A DNA stretch of 64,000 nucleotides from Rhodoferax ferrireducens T118 (GTDB lineage: Bacteria; Pseudomonadota; Gammaproteobacteria; Burkholderiales; Burkholderiaceae_C): assembly GCF_000013605.1 (NCBI RefSeq), contig NC_007908.1, positions 3,968,001 through 4,032,000 of the forward strand, given 5' to 3'. Below the pieces are notes generated by a model. It made no database searches, was not told where the DNA came from, and was given only the letters and a program-made list of their open reading frames with translations. Made by a program: the position numbers and the translations under genes. Shown piece after piece: positions 18,998 to 27,826 of the stretch (positions are counted from its first letter, which is position 1; each line of letters starts with the position of its first letter).

Positions 18998-20518
18998 TTG
19001 AAACATAAAAAAAAGATCGTGGGGATCGCCTTGCTGTGCCTGACGCTGGGCAGTGAGGCCCTCACGCTGGGACGCATTCGCGGCGCCGTGCTGATTGGCA
19101 AGCCGCTGGATGTGGCAGTTCAGGTGCAGATGGCTGCGGGCGAAGACATGACTTCCTTGTGTTTTGACGCCGACGTGTTTCACGCCGACACGCGGCAGGA
19201 GGCCAGTCGCGTGCGGGTGCTGGTCGACGCCTCGACGCAATCCCAAACCGCCAACGTGCGGATATTGTCTTCGGCGCTGGTGAACGAACCGGTCGTTACC
19301 GTCTATTTGCGCAGCGGCTGCAGCCAGAAATCAAGCCGGCGCTACGTCTTGCTGGCCGACTTTCCCAGCGAGCTGGCAGCACCGCTGCCCGCCTTGTTGG
19401 ACGCCCCGTCAGCAACACCTTCGGCACCACCCCCTGTGGCCAGGCGCGTCGTCCCGGCTGAAGCACCCGAACCAGCGGCGCGAACGGAGAACCCCACCCA
19501 TCGCCCGGCAAAAGAAACCTCCGAGGCCAGCCCCATGGGCGTGACGGCCGGCGCGACGCGCAGGGCCGCGCGAGCGGCGACCCAACCGCGCTTGAGACTC
19601 AACTTGCTCGAGCTGATGGAGGCGCGCGAACCAACGCTCAATTTCTCGACTGAACTGTTGACCCAGCCCAGCGGCAACCCGCAGCGTCGATCCGAAGCGG
19701 CGGCCCTGTGGCTGGCCTTGAATGCCTCGCCTGAAGAAACCTTGCGTCAGCACGCTCGATCGCTCGCCCTGGAGGCGGACGTTAATGCCTTGAAGGCATT
19801 GACCACCAGGAATCAGCGCGATTTGACCGACCTGAGCGCACGCTTGGCGCAGGCGGAGTCGGGGCGTTTTTCCGCCTGGGTTGTTGACGGACTTGTGGCC
19901 GGTCTGCTGCTCAGCCTGGCTGCGCTGGCTTTTCTTTGGAATCGCCGTCGCCGTGTTCAGGCCCATGACAACGACTGGTGGAACGGCGCCGTCACTTTGC
20001 AGCCACCGGCGACCGAGCCCGGGCCGGCGCCTGACACAAGCCCCATCCCGCGGGCACCAGATCAGTCACCCGGACTGGCCAAGACGTTGGCGCCGGCAGC
20101 AGCCGGGTTATGGAAGTCTTCTGCAGTTGCGTCCGACATGGACCTCAGCATGGTCGAGGTAAGTCATTCGGTGACTCATTCGATTTTTGATGATCTCATG
20201 CAGTCAGAAGTCGGCCGTGCAACAGCGCCCAACGAGCCCCAGAGACCGGTAGCCGCGGTTGCGGCGCAGGCGGTGAGCAAGGAGGCCGATCAGTCATCCC
20301 TGCCCAATCCACCTGCTTTGGACATGCTGGATCTGGACTTGTCTGAGTTGGACATGGGACCTCTTGTCTTCGGACCAGAGGCCATAACAGATGTCGACAT
20401 TCCGCTCTCGATACCCGATGAGCCGGCTGTGCACCTGACGCAGCCGCGCGAGCAAAAGAATTTGATTGATTTTGATCCGCCGCAAGAGCCGAAACCACGT
20501 GGGCCGCGCAGCCACTAG
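18998..20518 (+). CDS. FimV/HubP-like membrane protein (TTG start)
   Basis: 506 residues. A TTG with GGAAAG 7 bp upstream is the only useful start, since the next in-frame ATG lies past the signal peptide. The N terminus (KHKKKIVGIALLCLTLGSEA) is a signal sequence; LTLGRIRGAVLIGKPLDVAVQV resembles the opening of the FimV N-terminal domain, which follows the signal peptide in pole-marking and type IV pilus factors. Residues about 130-190 are Pro/Ala-rich. A central helix (about 290-312, VVDGLVAGLLLSLAALAFLW) followed by RRRR spans the membrane. The cytoplasmic part is acidic (LDMLDLDLSELDMG). It lacks the long TPR-rich tail of full FimV, so it may be a short relative. It stands alone. Confidence 0.65.
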   Translation: MKHKKKIVGIALLCLTLGSEALTLGRIRGAVLIGKPLDVAVQVQMAAGEDMTSLCFDADVFHADTRQEASRVRVLVDASTQSQTANVRILSSALVNEPVVTVYLRSGCSQKSSRRYVLLADFPSELAAPLPALLDAPSATPSAPPPVARRVVPAEAPEPAARTENPTHRPAKETSEASPMGVTAGATRRAARAATQPRLRLNLLELMEAREPTLNFSTELLTQPSGNPQRRSEAAALWLALNASPEETLRQHARSLALEADVNALKALTTRNQRDLTDLSARLAQAESGRFSAWVVDGLVAGLLLSLAALAFLWNRRRRVQAHDNDWWNGAVTLQPPATEPGPAPDTSPIPRAPDQSPGLAKTLAPAAAGLWKSSAVASDMDLSMVEVSHSVTHSIFDDLMQSEVGRATAPNEPQRPVAAVAAQAVSKEADQSSLPNPPALDMLDLDLSELDMGPLVFGPEAITDVDIPLSIPDEPAVHLTQPREQKNLIDFDPPQEPKPRGPRSH

Positions 20519-20603
20519 CCGGCACGGCTTGCCAAATCAGCGGGCGAGTTCGTTCCAGTAGAAAAGAGTGGCCCTGGCGCACCCCGGAATCTGGCCGGAG
20601 GCT

Positions 20604-21431
20604 CTAGATATCAGTCGCCGCGTCAAGCATACGCACGCGCGCTTTCTCGACATGGCTGCGCATGGCGCGGCGCGCACCGTCAGCATCATGGCGCTTGATC
20701 AGCTCGAAAATCGCGCGGTGCTCATCGAGTGCATCCTGCGTGCGTTGCCACGGCTTCATTTGGGCCATGTGGCGCCACAGGTTGACCGCGTGGCTGACGT
20801 CGTACTCCAGTGACTTGAGCACCTTGACCAGGCGGGGATTGGCCGTGGCCTGGGCAATGGTTTCATGAAAGCCGTAATCAAAGTGGTGGGCCACGTCGCC
20901 GCGTGCGGTGGCCTTTTCGAAGCCTTCCAGCATTTCCTCCATCCGGGCGAGGTCGGCCGGCTTGCGGCGCAGCGCCGCCAGATGCGCACATTCAGGTTCG
21001 ATCACCAGCCGCAGCTCCAGCCCGTGAATGATGTGGCTCATGTCCGTCGCGTACCGGCTGGCCGGAATCGCGGGGTCGGGCAGCGTCCCGCAGGCGCGTA
21101 CATAAGTGCCGGAACCGCGTATGGGCTCCACCAGCCTGTCTTGTCGCAGCCGGTCCAGCGCCTGCCTGACGACGGGCCTGGACACCTGGAAAAAGTGCGC
21201 CAGTTGCACTTCCGGCGGCAGGCGCGTGTCCGGTGCGAGCTTGCCCGTCATGATCGAATGAAACAGGCTGTCATACACCCGCTCCGCAAAACGTTCATGG
21301 CGCACAGGCTCCAGGCCCAGGCCGGGCATGGCGGACGCGTTTTTGGCCTGGCTTGGCCCCGATGACCCGGCGGCGGCGTCGGCTTTTGACTGTTTCGGCA
21401 TACGGCGGATTATCGGACGTGGCTTATCCAT
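20604..21431 (-). CDS. GntR-family transcriptional regulator, FadR (FCD) subfamily
   Basis: 275 residues from the ATG at 21431; a TTG at 21461 is possible. After a disordered N terminus of about 50 residues comes a GntR winged helix (about 55-120: RVYDSLFHSIMTGKLAPDTRLPPEVQLA, SRPVVRQALDRLRQD, GSGTYV). The C-terminal FCD domain (about 135-260) carries the metal/ligand histidines in FDYGFHETIAQA and MRSHVEKA. Such proteins usually repress the neighbouring catabolic genes until their acid substrate binds. It is divergent from the ALDH-SDR pair across a 186-bp gap, so those are the expected targets. Confidence 0.9.
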   Translation of the reverse strand: MDKPRPIIRRMPKQSKADAAAGSSGPSQAKNASAMPGLGLEPVRHERFAERVYDSLFHSIMTGKLAPDTRLPPEVQLAHFFQVSRPVVRQALDRLRQDRLVEPIRGSGTYVRACGTLPDPAIPASRYATDMSHIIHGLELRLVIEPECAHLAALRRKPADLARMEEMLEGFEKATARGDVAHHFDYGFHETIAQATANPRLVKVLKSLEYDVSHAVNLWRHMAQMKPWQRTQDALDEHRAIFELIKRHDADGARRAMRSHVEKARVRMLDAATDI

Positions 21432-21617
21432 GACACATCGGTCTTTGAATAAGTAATTCAAATTTACATGTTAATTGGCCTGCCTGGTTGGAAATGAAGC
21501 ATTGCAAGTCTCCTATTTGTAAATAGAATGGACAACTTCAGTTCCAAACCTGCCAGTTCCATCAGAGTGCCAGCCCTGCCGCTGGTTTGACGCAACCCAC
21601 AAGAGGCACAGACAAGC

Positions 21618-23051
21618 ATGAAGCAGCATTTCATCAACAACCGTTGGGCGTCCCCGGCATCGGGCGAATCCATTCCCGTCGTTGACCCGTCTGACGGCCA
21701 GGTTTTTGAGGCCATTGCGCGCGGCAACACGGCTGACATCGACCAGGCCGTGAGCGCGGCCCGTGCAGCGTATGAAGGTGACTGGGGTCGATTGAGCGCC
21801 ATGGAGCGCGGGCGGCTGATGCAAAAGCTGGCGCAGAAAATGAGCGACCAGGCGGAAGAACTGGCACAGATCGAGGCGCGAGACTGCGGCAAGCCGGTCA
21901 AGCAGGCGCGCGCGGATGCGGCGGCGGTGGCCCGTTATTTCGAGTTTTATGCCGGTGCGGCCGACAAGTTGCTTGGCTACACCATTCCCTACCAGAACGG
22001 CTACACCGTGCTCGCCCTCCGCGAGCCGCATGGGGTGACGGGCCACATCATTCCGTGGAACTACCCGATGCAGATTTTCGGCCGCAGCGTCGGCGGGGCC
22101 CTCGCTGCCGGCAATGCCTGCGTCGTCAAGCCCGCCGAGGACGCCTGCCTGTCGCTGCTGCGCATTGCGGAGCTTGCCGCTGAAGTGGGCTTTCCTGCGG
22201 GCGCGCTCAATATCGTCACCGGCTATGGCCACGAGGTGGGTGATGCACTGGTCAAGCATCCTGGCATTGACCACGTGTCGTTCACCGGCTCGCCCGCCAT
22301 CGGCAAGGTCGTCGTGCGTGCCGCGGCTGAAAACCACACCCCCGTCACGCTGGAACTGGGCGGCAAGTCGCCGCAAATCGTTTTTGCCGATACCGACTTC
22401 GACGCCATGCTGCCGGTGGTGGTCAATGCCATCGTGCAGAACGCCGGCCAGACCTGCTCGGCAGGCAGTCGCCTGCTGGTCGAGCGCAAGGCCTATGAAG
22501 AAGTGCTGGCCCGGCTGTCCAAGGCCTTTTCGCAATTGCAGGTCGGCCCCTCGAGCATGGACCTCGATTGCGGGCCCTTGATTCGCCAGACCCAGTTGCA
22601 GCGTGTCGCCGGCTTCCTCGAAGAAGCCGGGCGCGATGGTCTCGCCATTGCGGGCCAGGGACGGATCGTGGCTGATGCGCCGTCCACCGGTTTTTACCAG
22701 GCGCCCACGCTGGTGCGTGACGTGCCGCCAGCGCACCGCCTGGCGCAGGAAGAAGTGTTTGGCCCGGTTATTGCCGCCATGCCTTTTGACGATGAAGCCG
22801 GTGCCGTGAAGCTGGCCAACGGCACCGCCTATGGCCTGGTGTCGAGCATCTGGACGCGCGATGGCGCACGGCAGATGCGGCTGGCGCGCAAGGTGCGCTC
22901 CGGCCAGGTGTTCATCAACAACTACGGCGCCGGTGGCGGTGTCGAGCTTCCCTTCGGCGGCGTCAAGGCCAGCGGCTATGGCCGCGAGAAAGGCTTTGAG
23001 GCGCTCTACGGCTTCACCGTTCTCAAGACGATTGCCATCAAGCACGACTGA
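21618..23051 (+). CDS. NAD(P)-dependent aldehyde dehydrogenase
   Basis: 477 residues of the ALDH superfamily. Seen are IIPWNYPMQ (cofactor-binding), FTGSPAIGK, the general base Glu in LELGGKSPQ, the nucleophile Cys in NAGQTCSAGSR and EEVFGPV. It oxidises an aldehyde to an acid; GGVELPFGGVKASGYGREKG is as in broad ALDHs of the betaine/aminoaldehyde or aromatic aldehyde type, so the substrate is open. It is the first gene of an operon with an SDR 75 bp downstream, divergent from the GntR regulator. Confidence 0.92.
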   Translation: MKQHFINNRWASPASGESIPVVDPSDGQVFEAIARGNTADIDQAVSAARAAYEGDWGRLSAMERGRLMQKLAQKMSDQAEELAQIEARDCGKPVKQARADAAAVARYFEFYAGAADKLLGYTIPYQNGYTVLALREPHGVTGHIIPWNYPMQIFGRSVGGALAAGNACVVKPAEDACLSLLRIAELAAEVGFPAGALNIVTGYGHEVGDALVKHPGIDHVSFTGSPAIGKVVVRAAAENHTPVTLELGGKSPQIVFADTDFDAMLPVVVNAIVQNAGQTCSAGSRLLVERKAYEEVLARLSKAFSQLQVGPSSMDLDCGPLIRQTQLQRVAGFLEEAGRDGLAIAGQGRIVADAPSTGFYQAPTLVRDVPPAHRLAQEEVFGPVIAAMPFDDEAGAVKLANGTAYGLVSSIWTRDGARQMRLARKVRSGQVFINNYGAGGGVELPFGGVKASGYGREKGFEALYGFTVLKTIAIKHD

Positions 23052-23126
23052 ACGACGCTTTGACGCTGCCGCCGCAAGCGGTGGCAGCGATGCCCGAATT
23101 TCCATTTATTGATCAGGAGACATTTC

Positions 23127-23888
23127 ATGCGTGTTAACAACAAAGTCATCATCGTCACGGGCGCCGGCGGCGGCATTGGCGAGGGTATTGCCAAGCGGCT
23201 GGCAGCCGAAGGTGCCAAGGTCGTTGTCAACGACATCAACCGCACGGCGGGCGAAAAGGTCGTGGGCGACATCACCCAAGCCGGCGGCGCAGCCGCTTTC
23301 TTCGCAGCCGACGTGACCCAATCGCTCGACATGAAAGCGCTGGTGGAGTTCGCCATGCAGTGTTACGGCAGGCTGGACGTGATGGTCAACAACGCCGGCT
23401 GGACGCACCGCAACCGTCCCGCACTGGAAGTCAGCGAAGACGAGTTCGACAAATGCTTCGCGGTGAACATGAAGAGCATCTACCTGTCCACCATTCACGC
23501 GGTGCCGGTGTTCCGCGCCAATGGCGGCGGCAGCTTCATCAACATTGCCTCGACGGCGGGCGTGCGTCCGCGCCCGGGACTGACTTGGTACAACGGCTCC
23601 AAGGGCGCGGTGATCACCACGTCGAAGTCACTCGCCGCAGAGCTGGGCCCGGACAACATTCGGGTGAACTGCATCAATCCGGTGTTCAACCCCGACACCG
23701 GCCTGGCCACCGAGTTTGCCGGCGGTCCGCTGGACGATGCGCGCCGAAACAAATTCCTGGCCACGATTCCGCTGGGCCGCTTTTCCACCGCGCTTGACGT
23801 CGCCAATGCCGCGCTGTACCTGTCCAGCGACGAAGCCACCTTTATCTCGGGCGTGTGTATTGAAGTTGACGGCGCGCGCTGCGTTTAA
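23127..23888 (+). CDS. Short-chain dehydrogenase/reductase (SDR)
   Basis: 253 residues. The Rossmann motif TGAGGGIGEG near residue 12, NNAG, the catalytic serine in NIAST and WYNGSKG (Tyr and Lys of YxxxK) define a classical SDR. The ATG at 23127 follows AGGAGA. GRFSTALDVANAALYLSSDEATFISG and VDGA complete the family pattern. It probably forms the aldehyde or keto substrate handled with the upstream ALDH. It lies between that gene and a dehydrogenase remnant. Confidence 0.92.
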   Translation: MRVNNKVIIVTGAGGGIGEGIAKRLAAEGAKVVVNDINRTAGEKVVGDITQAGGAAAFFAADVTQSLDMKALVEFAMQCYGRLDVMVNNAGWTHRNRPALEVSEDEFDKCFAVNMKSIYLSTIHAVPVFRANGGGSFINIASTAGVRPRPGLTWYNGSKGAVITTSKSLAAELGPDNIRVNCINPVFNPDTGLATEFAGGPLDDARRNKFLATIPLGRFSTALDVANAALYLSSDEATFISGVCIEVDGARCV

Positions 23889-23948
23889 GGGCCATTCAAG
23901 AGCGCCTGTCGCATCGCCATCATCCCGGGCGACGGCATCGGCCTGAAG
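23889..23948 (+). pseudogene. Remnant of a beta-decarboxylating dehydrogenase gene (isopropylmalate/tartrate DH family)
   Basis: In the SDR frame, directly after its stop codon, the sequence translates to CRIAIIPGDGIGLK, the conserved N terminus of isopropylmalate, isocitrate and tartrate dehydrogenases. It has no start codon and homology stops at about 23948, a few tens of bases before the tRNA-Phe terminator. This looks like the stump of a third catabolic gene lost by a deletion that ended at the tRNA locus. The stump is very short, but the motif is distinctive. Confidence 0.55.
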
Positions 23949-23977
23949 CTTGACCACTCTGATTTCGCTTCGTCAGA

Positions 23978-24015
23978 AAAACAAAAAAGCGGCCTTTTTG
24001 AGGGGCCGCTTTTCG
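23978..24015 (-). terminator. Rho-independent terminator of tRNA-Phe
   Basis: AAAAGCGGCC and GGCCGCTTTT flank a short loop, giving a 10-bp stem. On the minus strand it is followed by TTTTTTGTTTTT, placed about 45 bases beyond the 3' end of tRNA-Phe. Confidence 0.8.
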
Positions 24016-24056
24016 CGAATTACCTTGCCAACCGGTTGACTGACAAGGGAATATTT

Positions 24057-24132
24057 TGGTGGCCCGGGGCGGAATCGAACCACCGACACAAGGATTTTCA
24101 ATCCTCTGCTCTACCGACTGAGCTACCAGGCC
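24057..24132 (-). tRNA. tRNA-Phe (GAA)
   Basis: 76 nt with encoded CCA. The 5' GGCCTGG pairs with CCGGGCC before ACCA; the D-arm holds AGCTCAGTCGGTAGAGC, the anticodon stem AGGATTGAAAATCCT has anticodon GAA, and the T-arm is GGTTCGATTCC. It is a single gene between a catabolic cluster and ntrX. Confidence 0.97.
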
Positions 24133-24141
24133 AAGCCGCAA

Positions 24142-24170
24142 ATTATAGCAGCATCTCCGCCCTCATCGAG
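24142..24170 (-). promoter_or_regulatory. Promoter of tRNA-Phe
   Basis: A perfect TATAAT box lies at 24147-24142 on the minus strand, placing the start of transcription a few bases before the tRNA. The -35 region is poor (TCGATG, 16-bp spacer). It lies between the ntrX stop and the tRNA, so the tRNA can be expressed apart from the ntr operon. Confidence 0.6.
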
Positions 24171-24180
24171 ACCCCACAGG

Positions 24181-24858
24181 TCAGGCGCCGTTGCGTTTTC
24201 CACGCGTCAAATCAACGCCTAATTGTTTCAGCTTGCGATAAAGGTGGGTTCTTTCAAGGCCGGTCTTTTCTGCCACCCGAGTCATGGAGCCGTTTTCTTT
24301 GCCCAGGTGGTATTCAAAGTACGCTTTTTCAAATTCGTCGCGCGACTCACGCAAAGGCTTGTCGAGCATGAAGGTTTGCTGCGACGGCGGCAACACATCT
24401 GCCGCGACAAGGCCCGATGGCGCGGCCGTGGCACCTACATCTGCCAGCGGCAAGTCAGGCAATGCCATGAGAGGCGCCACCAACTTGCGAATCGCACCAC
24501 GCGCCAATCCCTGTTCGACCGCCTTGAGCAGCTTCTGCAGGGTAATCGGTTTTTCCAGAAATGCCAGCGCACCGATCTTGGTAGCCTCCACGGCCGTGTC
24601 AATGGTGGCGTGTCCGCTCATCATGATGACAGGCATGGTCAAAACACCGGTGGCTGACCACTCCTTGAGCAGCGTCACCCCATCGGTGTCGGGCATCCAG
24701 ATATCGAGCAGCACCAGATCGGGCCGCTCACGCAAACGGGCAGCACGGGCTTGCGCCGCGTTTTCAGCCACTTCGACGCTATGCCCCTCGTCGTTCAGAA
24801 TTTCCCATAACAGGTCGCGGATGCCGAGCTCGTCGTCAACCACCAGAATGTTTGCCAT
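24181..24858 (-). CDS. ntrX: NtrX-like response regulator without AAA+ domain
   Basis: 225 residues. The receiver domain (about 1-120) has acidic DDE near residue 7, the phospho-acceptor Asp in LVLLDIWMPDTDG and the EKP lysine motif. The C-terminal 45 residues (FEKAYFEYHLGKENGSMTRVAEKTGLERTHLYRKLKQLG, here described by its ends) form a Fis-type helix-turn-helix as in NtrC/NtrX. The sigma-54-interacting AAA+ domain is absent; a linker of about 50 residues takes its place, so it cannot activate sigma-54 as NtrX does. The start MANILVV is 2 bp after the ntrY stop, which points to translational coupling. The symbol is by analogy. Confidence 0.85.
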   Translation of the reverse strand: MANILVVDDELGIRDLLWEILNDEGHSVEVAENAAQARAARLRERPDLVLLDIWMPDTDGVTLLKEWSATGVLTMPVIMMSGHATIDTAVEATKIGALAFLEKPITLQKLLKAVEQGLARGAIRKLVAPLMALPDLPLADVGATAAPSGLVAADVLPPSQQTFMLDKPLRESRDEFEKAYFEYHLGKENGSMTRVAEKTGLERTHLYRKLKQLGVDLTRGKRNGA

Positions 24859-24860
24859 GA

Positions 24861-27188
24861 TTACGCGCGTTCCTTGGGTATGCAAGAGTCGCCCGGCTCG
24901 CCCGGCGCGACATTCTCTGTGGCGAATGATAACGACACTTGCGCACCCAGCGTTTGGCCGTCCGCGACCCGGTTGGCGATATCCACGCGGGCACCATGTT
25001 CATCCGCAATTTTTTTGACGACCGCCAGGCCCAGACCAGTGCCCTTGGGCTTGGTCGTGACGTAGGGCTCAAACGCGCGTTTAAGAATACTGTCTGGAAA
25101 TCCTGTGCCGCAGTCAAGCACGCTCAGGCGAGCCAGGCCGGCGTTCTCAAGCCACTGGGTTCTGATAATCACCGGATGCTCGGCGTCGGTGTTGCCAGCC
25201 GATTCCGAGGCATCCTGTGCGTTCTGCAGCAGGTTGTGCATCACTTGACGCAGCTGCTGTGCATCGCCCATGATGGTTGGAACGGATGGATCAAGCTCCA
25301 TCTGTACGGGCACCGGCGAAGTCTCGCTGGCATACAGCTGCAACACGTCGGTCACCAGCGCATTCAAATCGACCGGCCTGAGTTCTGCCGCTGGGAGCCG
25401 TGCATAGTCGCGGAATTCGTTGACCAGACGCTTCATGGCGTCCACCTGCGTAACGATGGTTTTGACTGACTTGGTCAGCAGCGCCTGCTCAGGTGGCGCG
25501 ATCTTGCCGGTCAGCTTCATCTCCAGCCGTTCGGCTGACAACTGGATCGGGGTCAGTGGGTTTTTGATCTCATGCGCCAATCGGCGGGCCACTTCACCCC
25601 ACGCCTGGGCCCGTTGGGCGGACACGATTTCAGAGATGTCATCAAAGACCAGGAGCCGTGTGGCCCCCGGCAGCGAGGCGCCACGCGCTACCAAAACAAG
25701 AGCGTTGCTGGGCTGCCGTCCGGCCAGGTTGGTCACACCATTGCCAAGTTCGAAGGACTGCTGCCAATGGTCGAACCTGTGTTGGTCGTTGGATGCCAGA
25801 AACGAATCAAACTGCGCCTGAACGCTGGCGGCAAAGGTTTGCAGACCCTCAATGTCGCTCAAGCGCTGACCCTCGTAGGCCGCCAGCGGCACCCGGAGAA
25901 TACGTGTGGCACCCGGATTGGAGGACACAATAACGCCTTGTGCATCGAGCACGATCACGCCAGCCGTGAGGTTGTCGAGAATGGTTTGCAAATTGGCGCG
26001 CGCGGAGTTCACCTGCTGCATGCTGGCCTGCACCGCCTGCCGAGCGTCTGAAAGCTGTTGTGTCATGTCGGCAAAGGAACGGGTCAAACCATCGAGTTCG
26101 TCGCGCCCCTGCAGCGACGCCTTGGGCGTCAAATCTCCCGCAGCCACCTGGCTCACGCCGTCGGCCAGCAAGAGCAGCGGGCGTGCAATCTGATTGCCCA
26201 GCACAACGGCTAGCAGGACCGCGCCAAATACGGCCAGAAACAGACTCAGCGTCAAGGTGCCGATGTACATGCGACGCAGCCCCTCACGCGCCAGCGCCCG
26301 TTCCTGATACTCTTGGTTGGCTTGCGTGACCGCCAGCGCATTGGCTACCAAAGTGGAAGGCAATGTTTGGGACACCAGGAGAAAACGCGGCTGTTCCAGC
26401 AAACCCAGGCTGTTGCTCGACACCAGAACCAAGGCCTTGATCCGGGCATTCACCACCACGCCCGGCACCCAATCATCGAGCCCCTCAATCCAGGTGATGA
26501 ACTTTTGAGCACGCGCGCTGCGAAACTGCTGCTGGCTGGGTCGCTCCGGATTGAGTTGATAACGGGACTGGCCGGCGGCGGCAATCAGCTGTCCGGCAGC
26601 GCTCCACAGCAACACATCACTCTCACCCAACTGTTCGCGCACACGCTCCAGCGGCAAGGCGGCACTGACATCGGGCGTATTGGCCAGTTGTGAGGCGGCA
26701 CCACGGGCTTTGCTGGCCAGGTCACTGGACAGTGCCTCCAGCGTGGCACGGCCGAGATTGAGACCTGCGTCCAGCGCCCCTTCCACCTTGACGTCGAACC
26801 AGCTTTCAATCGAGCGCGACACAAACTGATAGGAAACCACATAAATCAGAACGCCCGGGGCAAACCCCGCCAGCGCAAAAATCGCGGCCAGTTTGACCAG
26901 CAAGCGGCTGCCAAATTTACCCTGCCGCAAGCGCTTGACCAATCGGTAGGCGATCCAGACGATGACCATCAGCAACAGACTGGCCACCACCACGTTCAGA
27001 ACGAAAAGTCGCGCGTAATTGCGCTCGTACATGTCACGATTGGTCGTCGCTTGCGTCAGCAGAAACAGCAGCACCAACCCAACAACCACCATGACGACCA
27101 GACCAACGCCCACAGTCCAGCGCAGCGTGCGCGAATTCCTCAGGGAGAATCGACCAGCAGGTTCAATGCTGGGGCCAACATGGCTCAC
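24861..27188 (-). CDS. ntrY: NtrY-like membrane sensor histidine kinase
   Basis: About 775 residues from a GTG whose last two bases begin the TGA of the DUF4390 gene (GTGA overlap); an ATG at 27239 is an alternative. Membrane helices occur near the N terminus (VGVGLVVMVVVGLVLLFLL, LFVLNVVVASLLLMVIVWIA, LAAIFALAGFAPGVLIYVV) and again near residue 315, followed by HAMP (QIARPLLLLADGV). Next are a PAS domain (LQTILDNLTAGVIVLD), an H box LAHEIKNPLTPIQLSAERL, an N box LLQNAQDAS and GTGLGLAVVKKI. It is the partner of the adjacent regulator. NtrY kinases respond to nitrogen or redox state in other proteobacteria. Confidence 0.9.
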   Translation of the reverse strand: MSHVGPSIEPAGRFSLRNSRTLRWTVGVGLVVMVVVGLVLLFLLTQATTNRDMYERNYARLFVLNVVVASLLLMVIVWIAYRLVKRLRQGKFGSRLLVKLAAIFALAGFAPGVLIYVVSYQFVSRSIESWFDVKVEGALDAGLNLGRATLEALSSDLASKARGAASQLANTPDVSAALPLERVREQLGESDVLLWSAAGQLIAAAGQSRYQLNPERPSQQQFRSARAQKFITWIEGLDDWVPGVVVNARIKALVLVSSNSLGLLEQPRFLLVSQTLPSTLVANALAVTQANQEYQERALAREGLRRMYIGTLTLSLFLAVFGAVLLAVVLGNQIARPLLLLADGVSQVAAGDLTPKASLQGRDELDGLTRSFADMTQQLSDARQAVQASMQQVNSARANLQTILDNLTAGVIVLDAQGVIVSSNPGATRILRVPLAAYEGQRLSDIEGLQTFAASVQAQFDSFLASNDQHRFDHWQQSFELGNGVTNLAGRQPSNALVLVARGASLPGATRLLVFDDISEIVSAQRAQAWGEVARRLAHEIKNPLTPIQLSAERLEMKLTGKIAPPEQALLTKSVKTIVTQVDAMKRLVNEFRDYARLPAAELRPVDLNALVTDVLQLYASETSPVPVQMELDPSVPTIMGDAQQLRQVMHNLLQNAQDASESAGNTDAEHPVIIRTQWLENAGLARLSVLDCGTGFPDSILKRAFEPYVTTKPKGTGLGLAVVKKIADEHGARVDIANRVADGQTLGAQVSLSFATENVAPGEPGDSCIPKERA

Positions 27189-27826
27189 GGAGCCGTCTCC
27201 AGCGTCAAGGCTCGACGTGAAAAGACCGAGATATCCCAATCGGTCTGACCCAAGGTGCCAATCTGCAACGGACGCGGCAGTTGGAACACATCCAGGCCGA
27301 AACGAAATTCGACCAGGTGGTGTTGCTCCGGGTCAATGTCAGAGACCTCGGCAATTTTCCAGCGCGACAAGCGTTGCACGGCCGCCAAGGCGTCGGGCAA
27401 GGTATCGAAGTTCTGATTCAGCGCGAGGCCCAACCCGGCATTGGTAATTTGACCGGAGGCCACGTTGAGGCGCCAGCGTCGGGTCAGCGGCTGATAGGCC
27501 AGGCGCATATGACGCTCAGCATGCACCACTTTTTTGTTCGTCCAATACCAGCGTTCGCGCAAGATATCCGCCTCGGCCACGAAAATCATGGCCACCCCTT
27601 TGAGCAGTGCGTCTTCAACCGCTGCAGACAGCTCGAATTGAACGCCGGCAGAAAGAACAATAGCGTCGCCCGCTCGCTCCACCTTGATGCTGGAAATTTC
27701 AGCCGGCCGCGTTTGCGCCCGAGCGGGGCCCACCGAACCCCACACCAAGCAGGTACAGGCCAGCAGCCCGATCAGGTCAAGCCGCGCGTTTCTCAAGCAG
27801 TGCGTAATAAAAGCCGTCATGGTCAC
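27185..27826 (-). CDS. DUF4390 domain protein, secreted or periplasmic
   Basis: 213 residues. An N-terminal hydrophobic segment ending in GPARAQ looks like a Sec signal peptide cleaved near residue 38. The body matches the DUF4390 family regularly found between rsmB and ntrY in betaproteobacteria (SAGVQFELSAAVEDALLKGV, FVAEADILRERWYWTNK, LTRRWRLN). Function is unknown; the linkage to ntrY suggests a periplasmic accessory to the kinase, which is inference. Its 5' end overlaps the rsmB 3' end by 50 bp and its stop overlaps the ntrY start. Confidence 0.85.
   Translation of the reverse strand: MTMTAFITHCLRNARLDLIGLLACTCLVWGSVGPARAQTRPAEISSIKVERAGDAIVLSAGVQFELSAAVEDALLKGVAMIFVAEADILRERWYWTNKKVVHAERHMRLAYQPLTRRWRLNVASGQITNAGLGLALNQNFDTLPDALAAVQRLSRWKIAEVSDIDPEQHHLVEFRFGLDVFQLPRPLQIGTLGQTDWDISVFSRRALTLETAP

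Noticed and set aside
21462-21617. Short palindrome ATTTGTAAAT ahead of the ALDH gene as a GntR operator
   Set aside because: Too short and AT-rich to separate from chance; I could not match it to a FadR-family consensus.
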